Assembly: GCA_903813345.2 (NCBI GenBank)
Contig: CAIIXF020000006.1
Span: 15,320,348-15,384,347, forward strand
DNA length: 64,000 nt
Reading direction: 5' to 3'
Source: Owenia fusiformis
Taxonomy: Eukaryota > Annelida > Polychaeta > Sabellida > Oweniidae
Under the pieces are notes generated by a model. The model searched no databases and was not told the DNA's origin. It was given only the letters and a program-made list of their open reading frames with translations. The position numbers and the translations under genes are program-made. Of this stretch, positions 37,705 to 52,700 are shown piece after piece (position 1 is the first letter of the stretch; the number at the start of each line of letters is the position of its first letter).

Positions 37705-40700
37705 CTAAATTAGTGTATTTTTGCCAGTGACATTATCAAAAGGGCAGTGTAGGGTTTTGGCAATATTTAGTTACACAAAACAAATATTTTTTAGAAGCAC
37801 TAATTTTGCATCCTCGGTTGCAGTGTTTAATGTAAATGCAAAGTGTATGACAACATTTTCTTTGGGTGCTTTGGAAATGAACAATGTGGAGCTGACAAGT
37901 GAGAAGAATGCAAAGGGTTACTCTCCAATTAAGTGACTAACAGTACCTCAACAAAACGAAAAATTGATCGAGAATAGTATTTGTTTTAGATTGTACCTTG
38001 GGTTATTGTAGAATCAGTGTGTGGCTTAATCAAGTGGACTGATGGTGGAGGCTCAGGCTTTGGTTGTGGGGGTGGTGGCTGCATATCAAATAAATATTTT
38101 TACATTTTTATTTCATATCATACCTAAAATACACATGACAAGGTCTAAAGCATTGTTCACTCTTTTGTTAAAAATACAACGCAGAGTTTAGAAAATAAAA
38201 AATAAAGGTAACTTTCCACTTACATCAACAAAAACAAATAGTTAATATACATACTGGTAAATGTTTCCAGGCCTTTTATGTTGTGGTGGATCATTTATAA
38301 TGCATTGCTTACTATATTTATTTTAGCTGCACTCCTCTTCTTAGCCTGCTCTCTTCTCTCCTCTGCTGTCTGCAGCACCTGTTCACGTATGGCAGGATAG
38401 AATGCCAATACCTCATCAAGATCTTTCTTGGAAAGCACAAACACATCAGCATTGGTGCCTGCTCTGGAATCAAATAAACTCAAATGTGCTTCAGCGATGA
38501 CATTATTTTTTTCATCACTCAATTTGATTGTGTTTTGTTAAACGACTAGTGTTAGATATTGCATTGTAATTTGTACCTTATGGATGCAGTTCTAGGGCAA
38601 CTAAACAACAAAGCAACTTCACCAAAGAATCTTCCAGGCTTCATAGTGTCAAATATCATTGTTCCATCCTCTGACACCACATCTACTGAGCCACGATGTA
38701 TGAAGTACATCTAGAAAAGGAAAGGCATAATGTAGCCAGGCGAGAGACAAATTTTACCCAAAACCATTTTCAAATTTTTTTCAATTGAAACTGTGAAAAT
38801 AAGGTCCAATAGTAGTATTATATCCCCTGTAGATTGCCTCACTAATTCAAATTAACATCTCCTACTTTTTAATTTTGACTATGGCATTAATTTTTAAAGG
38901 ATTTAAGTCCAGGGCTCGATGAATTGTGGATGATTTTAATCATGAATGTCTTGTTTTAAGTCTTTGAATGAGAGTGGTAGCACAAATCATCCCTATTCAT
39001 TCTACTCCCTTTATTGAATAAATACTACCATTACTTTTTTAATTTTGACTATGGCATTAATTTTTAAAGGATTTAAGTCCAGGGCTCGATGAATTGTGGA
39101 TGATTTTAATCATGAATGTCTTGTTTTAAGTCTTTGAATGAGAGTGGTAGCACAAATCATCCCTATACATTCTACTCCCTTTATTGAATAAATACTACCA
39201 TTACTTTTTTAATTTTGACTATGGCATTAATTTTTAAAGGATTTAAGTCCAGGGCTCGATGAATTGTGGATGATTTTAATCATGAATGTTTTGTTTTAAG
39301 CCTTTGAATGAGAGTGGTAGCACAAATCATCCCTATACATTCTACTCCCTTTATTTAATAAATACTACCATTACTGAAACAATTGCTGTAAAGGAAACTA
39401 GACTTACAGTGCTTCCAATGTCAAACTTTCTCACAACATATTCTCCCTTCAAGAACAGCATTGGCTTGATGCATCGGGACAACATTTTTGTGAAGCCTAC
39501 TTCTGTGTTTTGAAAGAGTGACACCTAAACGATTCTAGCATAAATAACTTCATATATTGATCGAGTAATACTGTATCAATTAGGGTGGCTCAAAATAATT
39601 TTTTTTTGGAAATGTTATGCTCCCTACGTGAATCGAGTTGTATTTTGGGGTTAATATCACCTGTGATTTTTTTCAAATTTTTTAGTCAACTTTTAGGGGT
39701 CCCCCACAGCCTTTGAAGTTTGCCCATAGGCTTAACATTAGTGGGCGTCGCCCGAAATTGTACTTTGTAGAAGTTTTCTTCTAGAGTGATTTATATATGT
39801 TGTTTGAAGAAAAACAACATTGTATATGATATGATTAGATGTTTAAATCATCATATTACTCAGTTTCATCATGTGAACTTATATAAAAGGTTATACTTAC
39901 AATATCCTATTAACAAAATATTAGGTACATTCGACCAGTATAATTATTTGAACAAGTAAAGTTTTAGGGAATCATATCTCATATATGATTTGGTAAACTG
40001 TAAAAGGTATATTCATTCTTGACATTTGATGTTTTAAACATGGTTCAGATCAGCTTTTCTTATATGTGACACTCTTCCTCTAAGATCTGAGAGTACAACA
40101 CATACACTGTCACGATGCGCCACGTCACAGGTTATTTGAGATATTCCTGCAGATGATACCAGAACTTGAGACTGTGAAGAGGTGCTGTGGTTGTCAAGGG
40201 GGCACTTAGGAAATACGATCCGTAGAGACAGACCACATATCCCACAAGTTGTGTTATCCTCTGCAGTTGCTGTGGAGTAAGTTGGACAAATAAGTGACTG
40301 AGCATGAATATCTTCAAGAGGTAGAGACTCTTCCCCATGAACCTGGTACAGTGGTAGGCTCCAGGTTGGTTGCAGCTCTTCGCAGTGTAAGACAGAGCAA
40401 GAGAGGAGAAGCAGGAGCTTGCTACAGCACTGCTCAACATCCCACGGCCTGTACAATTTGCATCTGGCAAACCAGGACAGCCTGAATTCAACCCAGTTGC
40501 TGCTCACTTAGGCAATGTTAAACCATCACGAGCAATGTTTGTAACTGAGAGATCTTGGCTCTTATCGTGACGATGTATGTGTTGAACGCTCAGAGCAACT
40601 TATGTTCAAACCCAGAATTTCTGTCAAGACCTGCATTCTGTTAATGATCCAGCTGAACAAGCAGTGAAGCTGGTACAGGAATGCTCTCAAATGACCCGTG

Positions 40701-43700
40701 ACGTGGCGCATCGTGACAATGTATGTGTTGTATGCTCAGATCATAGAGGAAGAGTGTCACATATAAGAAAATCTGATCCGAACCATGTTTAAAACATTAA
40801 ATGTCAAGAATGAATACACCTTTTACAGTTTAAACCATTAAATGTCAAGAATGAATACACCTTTTACAGTTTAAACCATTATAATGACAATACCAAATCA
40901 TATATGAGACATGATTCTCTAAAACTGTACTTGTTCAAATAATTATACTGGTCGAATGTACCTGATATTTTGTAAATAGGATATTGTAAGTATAACCTTT
41001 TATATAAGTTCACATAATGAAACAGAGTAATATGATGATTTAAACATCTAATCATATCATATACAATGTTGTTTTTCTTCAAACAACATAAATAAATCCT
41101 TCTAGAAGAAAACTTCTACAAAGTACGATTTTGGGCGACGCCCACTAATGTTAAGCCTATGGGCAAACTTCAAAGGCTGTGGGGGACCCCTAAAAGTTGA
41201 CTAAAAAATTTGAAAAAAATCACAGGTGATATTTACCCCAAAATGCAACTCGATTCATGTAGGGAGCATAACATTTCCAAAAAAAAATTATTTTGAGCCA
41301 CCCTAGTATCAATTCAGTCCTTTTATACGCCTTTTTTTATATTTTTGATTCCTGTGAATGAAGCTTATTTATATCGTGTGTGGTTGTTACTCAGGGTTGT
41401 ATATATCTATGAATTGATTTGATTTTACAATTTGATTTATATACTAGCCTAGTACATTTCATTGTTCATTGTTGACTAAAACAAAATGTGATGCAATATA
41501 TTAAACTTTCCAAGCCACCATGAATAGGTGTTATGAGCGAACTCAATTTCACTTTTAATGGTATAAATGCAACATACTTTTAATTTGACAGACTAATCTG
41601 TATGAGTTTTATGCTTTCAAAGATTATAATTATGAATTGTCATCATCAACCTACCTTGCTGATAAGATCCTCATAAAGACTAAGTGTGACATCTCCCCAA
41701 AGTGAGATTGGCAAGCCATCAAAGATTTTCTCTGGATCCACTCCTTTAGTTCTTACCCACACATACTCGTAGTACTTTATAAGTCGATCTTTTATTTCAG
41801 AATCCATCTTCGTATCCTATTTGGGAAAATAGAATGACAGGGAAATAGTTTTGTTTTCTAGAATTTATTTAACCTCATATGCTTATTTTGCTCTAACAAA
41901 ATTTGGTAGGTACATAGCAAAGGCCTCCAATAATCAGTTCATCCCGATGTGATAGATCAAAGGCCTATATACCTATGGACTGATTTTGATGGCTGTTGCA
42001 TTATCATTATACGTATAGTTGATCCTAGTGATATGTTTCACAATTACCTGTGCAAAATTATTAATAGAATCTAGCTTTTCTTGAAATCTGGCTCTCTGGG
42101 CATCAGCGTTGGCCAAACTGGCAGCAATACTAGCGATAATATAGCCAAAGAACAGGACGCCAAGGATCATGATGATGAGAGACACGATCATCTCTATCTC
42201 CGTGTGAGCATTGATTTCACCATAACCCACAGATACTGATGTGGCCGAGGCCCAATAGAAACACATGACATACAGCACGCTAGTATCTACTGTACCTAGA
42301 ATAAGAGAGCACAATACTAAAGTTAGATTCTGAATACTTTACACACAATTCTTGACCATTTCATCATACTCAATTGTGTTGAATCATAGACTTTATAAAA
42401 AACTCTATAAAAGACTATACATAAAAAGTAACTTACTGATATCAATATTGAAGTCGGATTTGACAATCCATGAGTCTGCTTTGCACTTATGTCCACCACT
42501 AGTAGTTATGTAGTTCCCTACAACTGCACTTAGCTCTGGGATACAAGCCATCATAAACATGGCACATGTCAGCCAGTTTAAGAAGATCAAAATATACACC
42601 AAGAATTTACCAGATCTGAAAGGTATGAGAAATAACATTCAACTTGTCTCTGTATAGTCTTTGTTGCCCCTTTATGGCTTTAATGTACATTGGTATACTG
42701 TATATCATCATGCTTTGAATGCTAGCCTGAATATTTCTCTCCATTTTCTACAAGTTCATGGATTTATATAATTATTGAATATCATATCATTGTATTGAAA
42801 ATTATAATGTCTTTTTTACTTTCCAATGGTATATAGTAAGTGAATGAATAAATGATTTCGTAAATAATTATATTAATGCTTAGAATTTATAGAAAATACT
42901 TAAATACTTTAAAGGGTATTTTTATTGTCCCACCCTGCAGGGCTGTACATCTATTGAAAAAGAAAAACCTGTGTGTTTTGAACATTTTTTTGCCAGATTA
43001 TCTCCAAAGCAATCAATTCTTGACAAATATCCTGTCCTTCAAAAAAAGCTTATTAAGAATTATAATAAGTCACAACTGTTTCAATAGAGGAGGTGATCAG
43101 TATCTCAAATTGACCATTTAAATATTTTTTGCAGGTAATATAAACATAAGCTGCTTACTCTTATGAGGCAGTTGCAGAAAATCTGCAAGAAATCTCCTAT
43201 CTAGTTCAACGTTCACTAGAGACAGGATAATTCAATTGATTTTGCCAAGATTTAGTGTTCACTGCCCACAGTTAAAGTAGGTGTTTGCTACAGAATTGTA
43301 CTTTAACATGGGAGTCAATGGGAGAGGTTTTGCCCAAAAATTTCACTGTTGATAGGTCTGTAGCTGTTCCCTAGAGAGATGCGTTTGTTCACTAACTCAG
43401 CTTTTACTGTATTGACATAGTATTTACATATAGATTACCTTATATTACCAGTGTCTTTCTCAACAGAAGACTCTATATAGTTGAAGGCAAGTGGAATACG
43501 GTAGACCTGGATCAACCTGTTCAGTCTGCATAGTGCAAGTAGATGTAAGCATTCAGCTAGTGAAAGAAAAAAAGAATGTTCAAAAATGTGTTCTTGGCAA
43601 TGGGCAGAATAAAATCTAAGGCATTTGCCATTAATCATAGAATCAGGGTCTTCATTCCAATTACAATATGAAAAACAAAGCAGAAAAACAACAATTTGCA

Positions 43701-46700
43701 TTTATGAAATTTAGAGGTCATACATACCCATTTATAGGCCAGTAAGTTTTATTTATCATAACCTCACCTATAATCTGGAATAACAAATCAATTTTTTCAA
43801 GGAGAGTGGTGATATGTTAGTTGCTATACTCACATGAGAAGTTAGGACATGCAGCTAAAGCAAACACCTCTATTGGGAAACAAGCAATCAGGTCCAGTGT
43901 AAATAAGGACTTGAAATAATGTTTAGACGTTGAGAGTGGATGTGCCACTAGAACATGCTCCTCATTGTAGTAAGATGTATGGAAGCCAATGTACCTGCAG
44001 AATAACATTTAAAATAAGTAAATACGCATATATTAATATATAATGTTCTTATTTTAGAACAACTCTATTCTGGAATCATCTAATACAATGCACTTCTACA
44101 ATTATAGAATAAAACAACTACAAAATGCAGATACCAGAAAAATGCTGTTTATTTTAGAATGATTCTATAATAAACCAAAACAAACAATAAGAGCAGCCCA
44201 GGAAAAACACTCTCTTGGGTGATCCAATATAAAAAATAGATACGAGACTGCAAACATTAGGCTGCCAGTTAAAGAAATCACAATTTAACTAAACCATTTC
44301 AAACTACAGATATGCAGTCCATTTTGGAATTATTCAACGCAAGAGATCACTATTGTGCATAATACTTACAGGTCTATATATGCAATGATATCAAAGATGT
44401 AGTTGATGATCCACAGTGTTGTACTTGTGTGTTTGAAGGCTGCTTGAATGGGAATGGTGAATGCTAAAATGATCACAATCAGGGTCCGCATAATTTCCCA
44501 GCGCTTCAGGAACTTCCCAGTTGGCAACAATATGTGTCTGGAAGGATATGCATGGAATTTCTCAAAACATTGTAACTACAAAATGGTTTTACCGCTACTT
44601 TGATTCATTGGTTTTTTATTAATTATATAATATAATATCAGACATCGCATAATATTATATTACAATTATAGTATATCATTATTTCATATGTTTTATTACT
44701 ATCATAATATTATGGTAATGGCTTACCTCATAAGCATGCATGATAATGTCCTACTGAGAATGTTTAACTGTTGAAATGGTGTTATGTAGTCTTCTTTATG
44801 TTTGTTGAATGTGACCTTGGATGCTTGTTTCTTGTGTTCTCTCTCTTCTTTTCTTACGACTATAATATTCAAATATATATATATATTTTTTTTTACATTT
44901 TACTTATTAAATACAGAGACTTTCTTTTGATCGGTAATCAATTATTAGTTTAATGATAATTCAAATGAGTGACTACATTTCAAAAATGAAATGCATGTGT
45001 TTTGATTACTTTGTACTTCATTGGTTATGTATGGTCATGGGTGACACAAAAGTTGTTCAGATTCTTGGAAGTTGGAACATGAACTTACTATCTATCATAG
45101 ATGTGATTTTTTGATTACTATGAATCATTTCCAAGTTCAACCTCTTCTGGACATTCAGCAATCTCTCTTTGTTCTTTTCAGCTTTTGTAAATTGGCTGCA
45201 ACAAAGATCATGTAGGCTTCAACGTTTCTGTAATTGGCAATTAGTAAAAGACAAAAATTCAATAAGGTGAAAGCTGATTTGACATTTTCTTGTAATATTT
45301 TGATGAAGTAGTTGGTTCATGGTTGGCTACATCCATGTAAGTAGATCAATAATTACTTACTCAGCAATCAGTGGAAAGTCTTCCAATACTTCATCCAAGT
45401 TTTTCCGATTCAAAACCAGTATCTCACAGTATGTTTTAGCTCTTACTGTGGCCATTCTGGGATCGCCAAAGATCATTCCAATCTCTCCAAAGTATTGCCC
45501 TGTCGATATGACTGCAAGACACGTCTCTAGGTCATCTGACATAATCTGCAGTAAGGTACAAATTCGTATAACATCAATGACTCACTATTTGGCCATTATT
45601 TCAGCTAATAACCAGTACTCATGGTTTATCCCTTACATAATGAATTCATGACCCATTAATCTTTGTTTCATATTTAGTATACTGTTCATTGTGTTATCAT
45701 ATTTATTGGACAAACCTCTAGTGTTCCCCTCCTCACACAATATATCTCTCTGCCCATATCTCCAGCATACACAACTATATCATCTGGGGAAAATGTGTAG
45801 ACATGGGCCTTTAATGACAGCCTCCTCATAAATGTCTCATCTGTATCCAGAAACAGGGGAATCTATCAAAAAAAGAATATAACTCCATCCTTATATGCAT
45901 CACTGGATTGTGATTGTGATTAGTCAAGTGGTCAGTATTTATAAACCAAAAGCAGTTGGTAACACATTGTGTCAAATGAGACCATTGCTAATCTGATTCT
46001 GGTTGATAAGTTCTTCTTTATTAATATCATAGGGTTACAGCATTAGCGTTGAGCTAGTATGGTACTGCATAATAAAATATTAATTTATTTAACAATTGTT
46101 GCCTCGTTATTGCTTTTACCTTTCCAAGTGTGGACATTGCATCTTCAACAGCAATATCCTGTTGTAGCGAGACTGGCATGTCATGCATGATCGATTCGTG
46201 GCCTGGAATGTATTCACCCCTAGAAAAAGCAAACCCTTAATTTTAAATGAATGTTGCTTAAATCTGAATTTCAGGATTATTTTCACGTTGGCTCATGTTT
46301 ACAAAGCATTGCTAAGACATGTAAGAGGCAATGGGAATTAATCTACATATTGCACTGGTTTCGTAAATTCAATTTGACAATTTTACTCATGTTTTATGTT
46401 TACCTATTTTTCTGCCACAAAATACTTAGATATTTTGTCACACGTTTCTGGATGGATTTATTGAGGTTGTTCTCCTTCATGAAGGCTTTCACACCAAAAA
46501 TATGACTTTGATAATTAACTCTGAAAAATACAAACAAGGTGCGTGTAAGTGGCACATCCTCTTGTTACCACATTATATTGGCCATTTATGTATTTATTTA
46601 TCAGACTGCACAACAGAGAAAAATAATTCAATATAGGCTAAAATTCAAAAACGTTCAAAAGTTCAAAAACATATAACAGAGACTACACAAATTATATTTT

Positions 46701-49700
46701 AATGTTCTACTGTAATTATACTTGTAGTACGTAATTACATACCTGTTTGCATCCAAATTAGCTAAAGTTGCAGCAATGGCTGCCAAACAGTAGCCATACA
46801 GCAGAAGTCCACATAGCATTGCACACAGAGCAATAACTCGTCCCAGTGTGGTACTAGCACTGATATCGCCATATCCAGTACTGCTCATTGTTGCAGCAGC
46901 CCAGTAAAGTGAGAGAACATACTCAGTCAGTGGATGAGTCGCACTGTCGATTCCTGCCCCCGTAGCCCAACTATCTACCACACATCTGTAGGCGTAATGG
47001 AAAACTGTTTCACATGGCCTATAATTAGCTTATATCGGTTTCGTTTAGTATATCTTATGTAGAGATCTATGGTTTCAGTATGATATCATTTTTATCAATC
47101 AAGCTTTTGTGTTAAGGTATGGACAAAGTCATTAAAATTCAAGATTCGAGAACAATTTTTTCCACTGGAACTGAATTTTTATTAAACATTGTTATAAGTA
47201 ATTTGGAACTATATTTTGGCAGTCCATCACTGAAGGCTGTGATGTGTCAAATTGACACTTTTAGCAGCCAAAAACGGAAATAATATGCAACAGAATGAGA
47301 TGCGAATGGAAAACATATTTTTAGACAGAATTATTTGGATACGACTTTACAGACCATACTAGAAAAGTTACAACTAAATATAACCACTTTTCAGACAGCT
47401 CCACCATGTGCAAAGCATCGAAGATTACAAATAAATGTAACTTGTAACCCCTTTCTTGACAATTCCATCGGATACCAAGTATTGAATATTACAAATAAAT
47501 GTCACCCTTTACCGGCAGCTCCACCATATACAAAGCAATGAATATTACAACTAAATGTAACCCATTTACAGTCAGTTCCATCCGATACAAAGTATTGAAA
47601 CATACAACTAAATGTAACCAACCCCTCTACCAACAGCTCCACCATAAACAACGTATTGAAGATTACATCAATAGTACCCCTTGACTGGATACAATGCAAT
47701 GAAGATTACAACTTAACCTTTACCGACAGCTCCACCAAAATACAAAAAGCATTGAAAAATATCACCACTTCATAACAGTTTCTCAAGTATGTATAAAGCA
47801 TATTAAGAATTAGTGATAAACCAGAGTCCATGAATCTAAAACGTCTCTTGCGACTTCCCCATTTAAAATCTTCCGATATTATACATACAGGGTGGACAAA
47901 AACGAAGATATTTTTATTTGGACATAACTTTTCTAATAATGCATATATTTTTGATAATGTAGGAATTTACTTTTGCGATTGTTCCTGAAACCATGTGCTG
48001 AAACGGAATAAATAAAACACCAGCGATTTTTGAGTAAGAAAGGATAACATACACTAGTAGGCGGGCGGAATTGGAGGTCCAAAAAAAAGTTTAATGTACA
48101 GTTGCAACATATTCTCGTATTTGGTACCGTTGGAAAGCTTGTGGTGCCTAGATTTGAGATCCACTTGTTAGATATTACGAAATGTGGGCCGAATGTGTCT
48201 AAAACGCCCGTTTCCATGGTAACCACAAAAATATGGTGTTAATAAGCAGAAAATTGTTTTTATGCATAACTTCACTTATATTGCTCTGATTTTAATGAAA
48301 TTGGTATCAAATTAAAGAGAATTAAAAGTTCGATTTTTGAAAATAACATTTATGCAAATTAGCTCATTTGCATATTGATTGTGACGTCATCACTGCATTA
48401 TTTTGCGTATTTTTTGATAAATGAGTATATTTATTTCAGTACAGTAATTTACAGTTGCAACATATTCATGAATCTGGTACCATTGGAAAGCTTGTGGTGC
48501 CTAGATTTGAGATCCACTTGTTAGCAATTACGAAATGTGGGCCGAATGTGTCTAAAACGCCTGTTTCCATGGTAACCACAAAATATGGTGTTAATAAGCA
48601 GAAAATTGTTTTATGCATAACTTTACTGAAATTGCTCCGATTTTGATGATATTGGTATCAAATTAAAGAGAATGGAAACTTCCATTTTTGAAAATAACAT
48701 TTATGCAAATTAGCTCATTTGCATATTGATTGTGACGTCATAACTGCATTATTTTGCATATTTTTAGATAAATGAGTATATTTATTTCAGTACGGTAATT
48801 TGAAGTAACAACATATGAATGAATTTGGTACAGTCAGAAAGCTCATGACTCCTAGTTTTAAGATCTGCTTAATAGCAATTCTGAAAAGTGGACCGAACGC
48901 GTCTAAAATGCCAATTTCCATAGTAACCACAAAATATGGTGTTAATAAGCAGAAAATGTTTTCTCATGCATAACTTTACTAATATTGCTCCGATTTTGAT
49001 GAAATTGGTATTAAATTAAAGAGAATGAAAAGTTCTTATTTTGGAACTTACTTTTATGCAAATTGGCTAATTTGCATATTGATTGTGACGCCATCACTCC
49101 ATTATTTTGTATATATTTTCGAATACATGAGTATATTTGATTCAGAATTTCTGATTGCAAATCCAAAAAAACTACACTACATGTACAAAAAAACTACACT
49201 ACATGTACGTTCATTTTGGCATCGCTAAAAATGGGCATAACTTTGATGTTCTTTGCTGCAGTCAACTTACAAATGATAAAAAGGGACTCATTTGGAAAAA
49301 CCCAACCATCTGTCTCAAGGTGGTGGGAGAGGTGTCCACTACTATGTCAAGGTCACTGTTCCACAGCTGGATGACTCTAACTGCCGTTAGCTTCATTCAA
49401 GATGGTTGCCGAAATTCTTTCGTTTTCGATAAACCCCCGTTTCAGCTAAACTAAGTTGAACCTGGATTCCAAATGTTTCGCCATCCAAAGTAATAAAGCT
49501 ACGACAGTTAATAACCACAAATAAATGCTCAAACAACCGCGATATTAGAGAATTTTAAAGAAATGGCTTCACTTAGAATGACTCTAACTGAGAGAAAACG
49601 GCTTCACTTAGAATGACTCTAACTGAAGTTGATGATCTACGTCTTCATTACGTCATCATCAACTTCAGTTAAAGTCATTCTAAGTGAAGCCGTTTTCTCT

Positions 49701-52700
49701 AAAATTCTCTAATATTGCAGGTATTTGGGCATTCATTTGTGGATGAATACAATCATAGTTTTATTGATTTGCATTGCGAAACTTTTGGAATCAAGATTCA
49801 ACGTAGTTTAGCTGAAATCGGGGGTTTATCGAAAACGAAAGAATCTTGGCAACCATCTTGAATGAAGCTAACTGCAGTTAGAGTCATCCAGCTGTGGAAC
49901 GGTGACCTTGACATAATAGTGGACACCTCTCCCACCACCTCGAGACAGATGGTTGGGTTTTTCCAAATGAGTCCCTTTAGGTATAATACATGCTATGTAA
50001 CATTGAGGTATAGTATATTGTAATTTTCGATAGGCACTGACCTCAGTGAATCAATTATTTTCTATTTCAAGGCATTATTCGAGTTTGCTTTTCTTGCTGG
50101 GTTCTTAGGTTTTAGTCTCTTCCCTTTGGTGCTTGTGCTTAGATTTTCACTAAATATTGCACTGATTTTGATGAAATTGGTATCAATTAAAGAGAATTAG
50201 GGAGTTCATTAGGAGAAGTTACATTTATTCATGTTAGCTTATTTGAATATTGTTTGTGACACCATAAGCTCATAATTGCTACATAGTGAAATCTTTTTTT
50301 GTAAAAAGTGTTCCACTTGCGAGGTGTTTCACATCAGGGATTTATAGTACAGATTAAAAGATAAAAGACAAATGTCAAGACTTTTATACGTTTATTTGTC
50401 AGAAAATTTCGAGCAGGACATTGACAAAATGTATCTATGTGTGCAATTAATTTATGCATATCTTGAAAATAATAGGTTGTTCATTAAATCAACTTCAAAA
50501 TGACAGTTTAATTTATGAAAATGAATAGGCTAATCCTGTGGCCGACAGCCGATAGTTGCACAAGTGAACACAAGCTAAGATTGCAATTTTAAAGTTTCCT
50601 TTGTCATTTCAAATCTATTAAGTACAAATGTATAGTGTAAATGGGGATTTTTTGTTTATTTTCTGAAAACGACAGTGACATTGTCTATTGGTATGTTTAT
50701 ATCTTAATCAAATATAACGATTTGAATGGCCTAAGTATGTTAACCCTCGTGTGTACATTGGGGGTCGGATTTTCCCCGGTACTTCTCTGCCAAGAAAATT
50801 TGAGGTGATTGGGGGTAATTTGGCTGAGTTAGGATGGTGGGAACTTTTTCAGATATTGCTAGAAAATCACACCATCTCTATGGTTTCATAGAATAAAAAT
50901 ATAAGCTGGCTCTTTTTACTTTCTTTTGGATAAAGACCATATAGTATACTAAATACCTTTACAAATAAGGCATATTACAAGGTAATCTGACTTTTATTGA
51001 CTGAGATATGAAGTTTTCAATATTATATTGTCTGGGTTAGGAGGATGTAGAAGAGAGATGTTGGGAGTCCCCCATTCGAAAATTTTGATATGATCATGTT
51101 ACATAGCATGTATTATATTGCACAGTATATAGCATGGTAGCATAGCATGTACCAAGGTAGCATATCATGTAGCATAGTAGCATAACATATAGTAGCATAA
51201 CATGTAACATAGCATGAAGCATGGAAGCATAACATGTAGCATAGCTGGTAGCATAGTAGCTTAACATGAAGCATAGCATGTAGCATAGTAGCATAACGTG
51301 TTGCATAGCATGTAGCATTGTAGCATTACTTATTGCATAACATGTAGCTTGGTAGCATTACTTGTTGCATAATATGCAGCATAACTGGTAGCATAGTAGC
51401 ACAACATGTAGCATAGAATGTAGCATCGAAGCATAACTTGTAGTATAGCATGTAGCATAGCTAATACCATAGCAGCATAACATGCAGGATAGCGTGTAGC
51501 ATAGTAGCATAACATGTAGCATAGCAGCATACTTTGTAGCATAGTTAGTAGCATGGTAGCATAACATGCAGCATAGCATGTAGAATAGTAGCAAAACATT
51601 TAGCATAGCATGTGGCATATCAAGTAGCATAGCATGTAGCATAACATGTAGCATAGTAACATAGCATGTTGCATGGTAGCATAACGTGTAGCATAGCGTG
51701 TAGTATAGTAGCCTAACATGTAGCATCGCATGTATCATAGTAGCAAAACATTTAGCATAGCACGTGGCATGATAGCATTACTTGTAGCATTGTATGTAGC
51801 ATAGTAGCATTGTACGTAGCATAGTAGCATAACATGTAGCCGGTAGCATTACTTGTAGCATAGCATGTAGCATGGTAGCATAACATGTTACATAGCTAGT
51901 AGCATTGTACCATAACATGTAGCATAGCATGTAGCATAGTAGAATAACATATAGCATAGCATGTAGCATAACTTGTAGCTTAGCATGTATGCATGGTGGC
52001 ATAACAGGTAGCATAGCTAGTAGCATAACTTGTAGCATAGCATGTAGCATGGCACCATAACATGCGGCATAGTAGCATAACATGTAGCACGATAGCATTA
52101 CATGTAGCATAGCATGTAGCATGGTAGCATAATATGTAGCATATTTAGTAGCACAGTAGTATAACATGCAGCATAGCATGTAGCATAGTACACGTGAGTA
52201 GAATAACATATAGCATAGCATGTAGCATCAGGCCTGTCAACTGTCCCGCAATTTGCGTATTTGTCACGCATTTGCTGAAGAATTTGAAGTCACGCCAGTT
52301 ATTTTTGCATGACAAAAAATGTCACGCAAATACGCATTTTACCTGGTAATTGTCAAGCAAAAATATTTCTGTAGAAAAATTTCTAAAAAAGATCGTCTAC
52401 ACAGCAAAAATACGAACGCCGGAAAAAAACGTACGCATTTCGTTCGGACTTTTCACGCGAATTACGTATATGTCACGCATTCCGTTCGAAATTTTTCGTA
52501 GCTACCCCCCCCCCCCCCCCCCCCCCCCCCCGTTTATGGATGTTTGAAACGCGAGCGTAGTGAGCGCGAAAAATTTGAGGTGTTCAAAATCTGGCAAGAT
52601 GTAATAAAATTTAAACCAAGGTGTTCAAAATTTGGATCAAGATGTTCAGATTTGGACCAAGGTGTCCACATTTTGAGGGGAGGTGTTCAACATTTCCAAG

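Noticed and set aside
40034-40507. 157-, 119- and 63-codon frames as a transposase
   Set aside because: They overlap on both strands inside the foldback element, are short, and show no hAT dimerisation or zinc-finger motif.
47933-48646. Similar frames at 47933-48226, 48455-48646, 55458-56039 and 56181-56363 as a protein family
   Set aside because: They are translations of the ~352-bp repeat units in inverted arrays, not conserved proteins.
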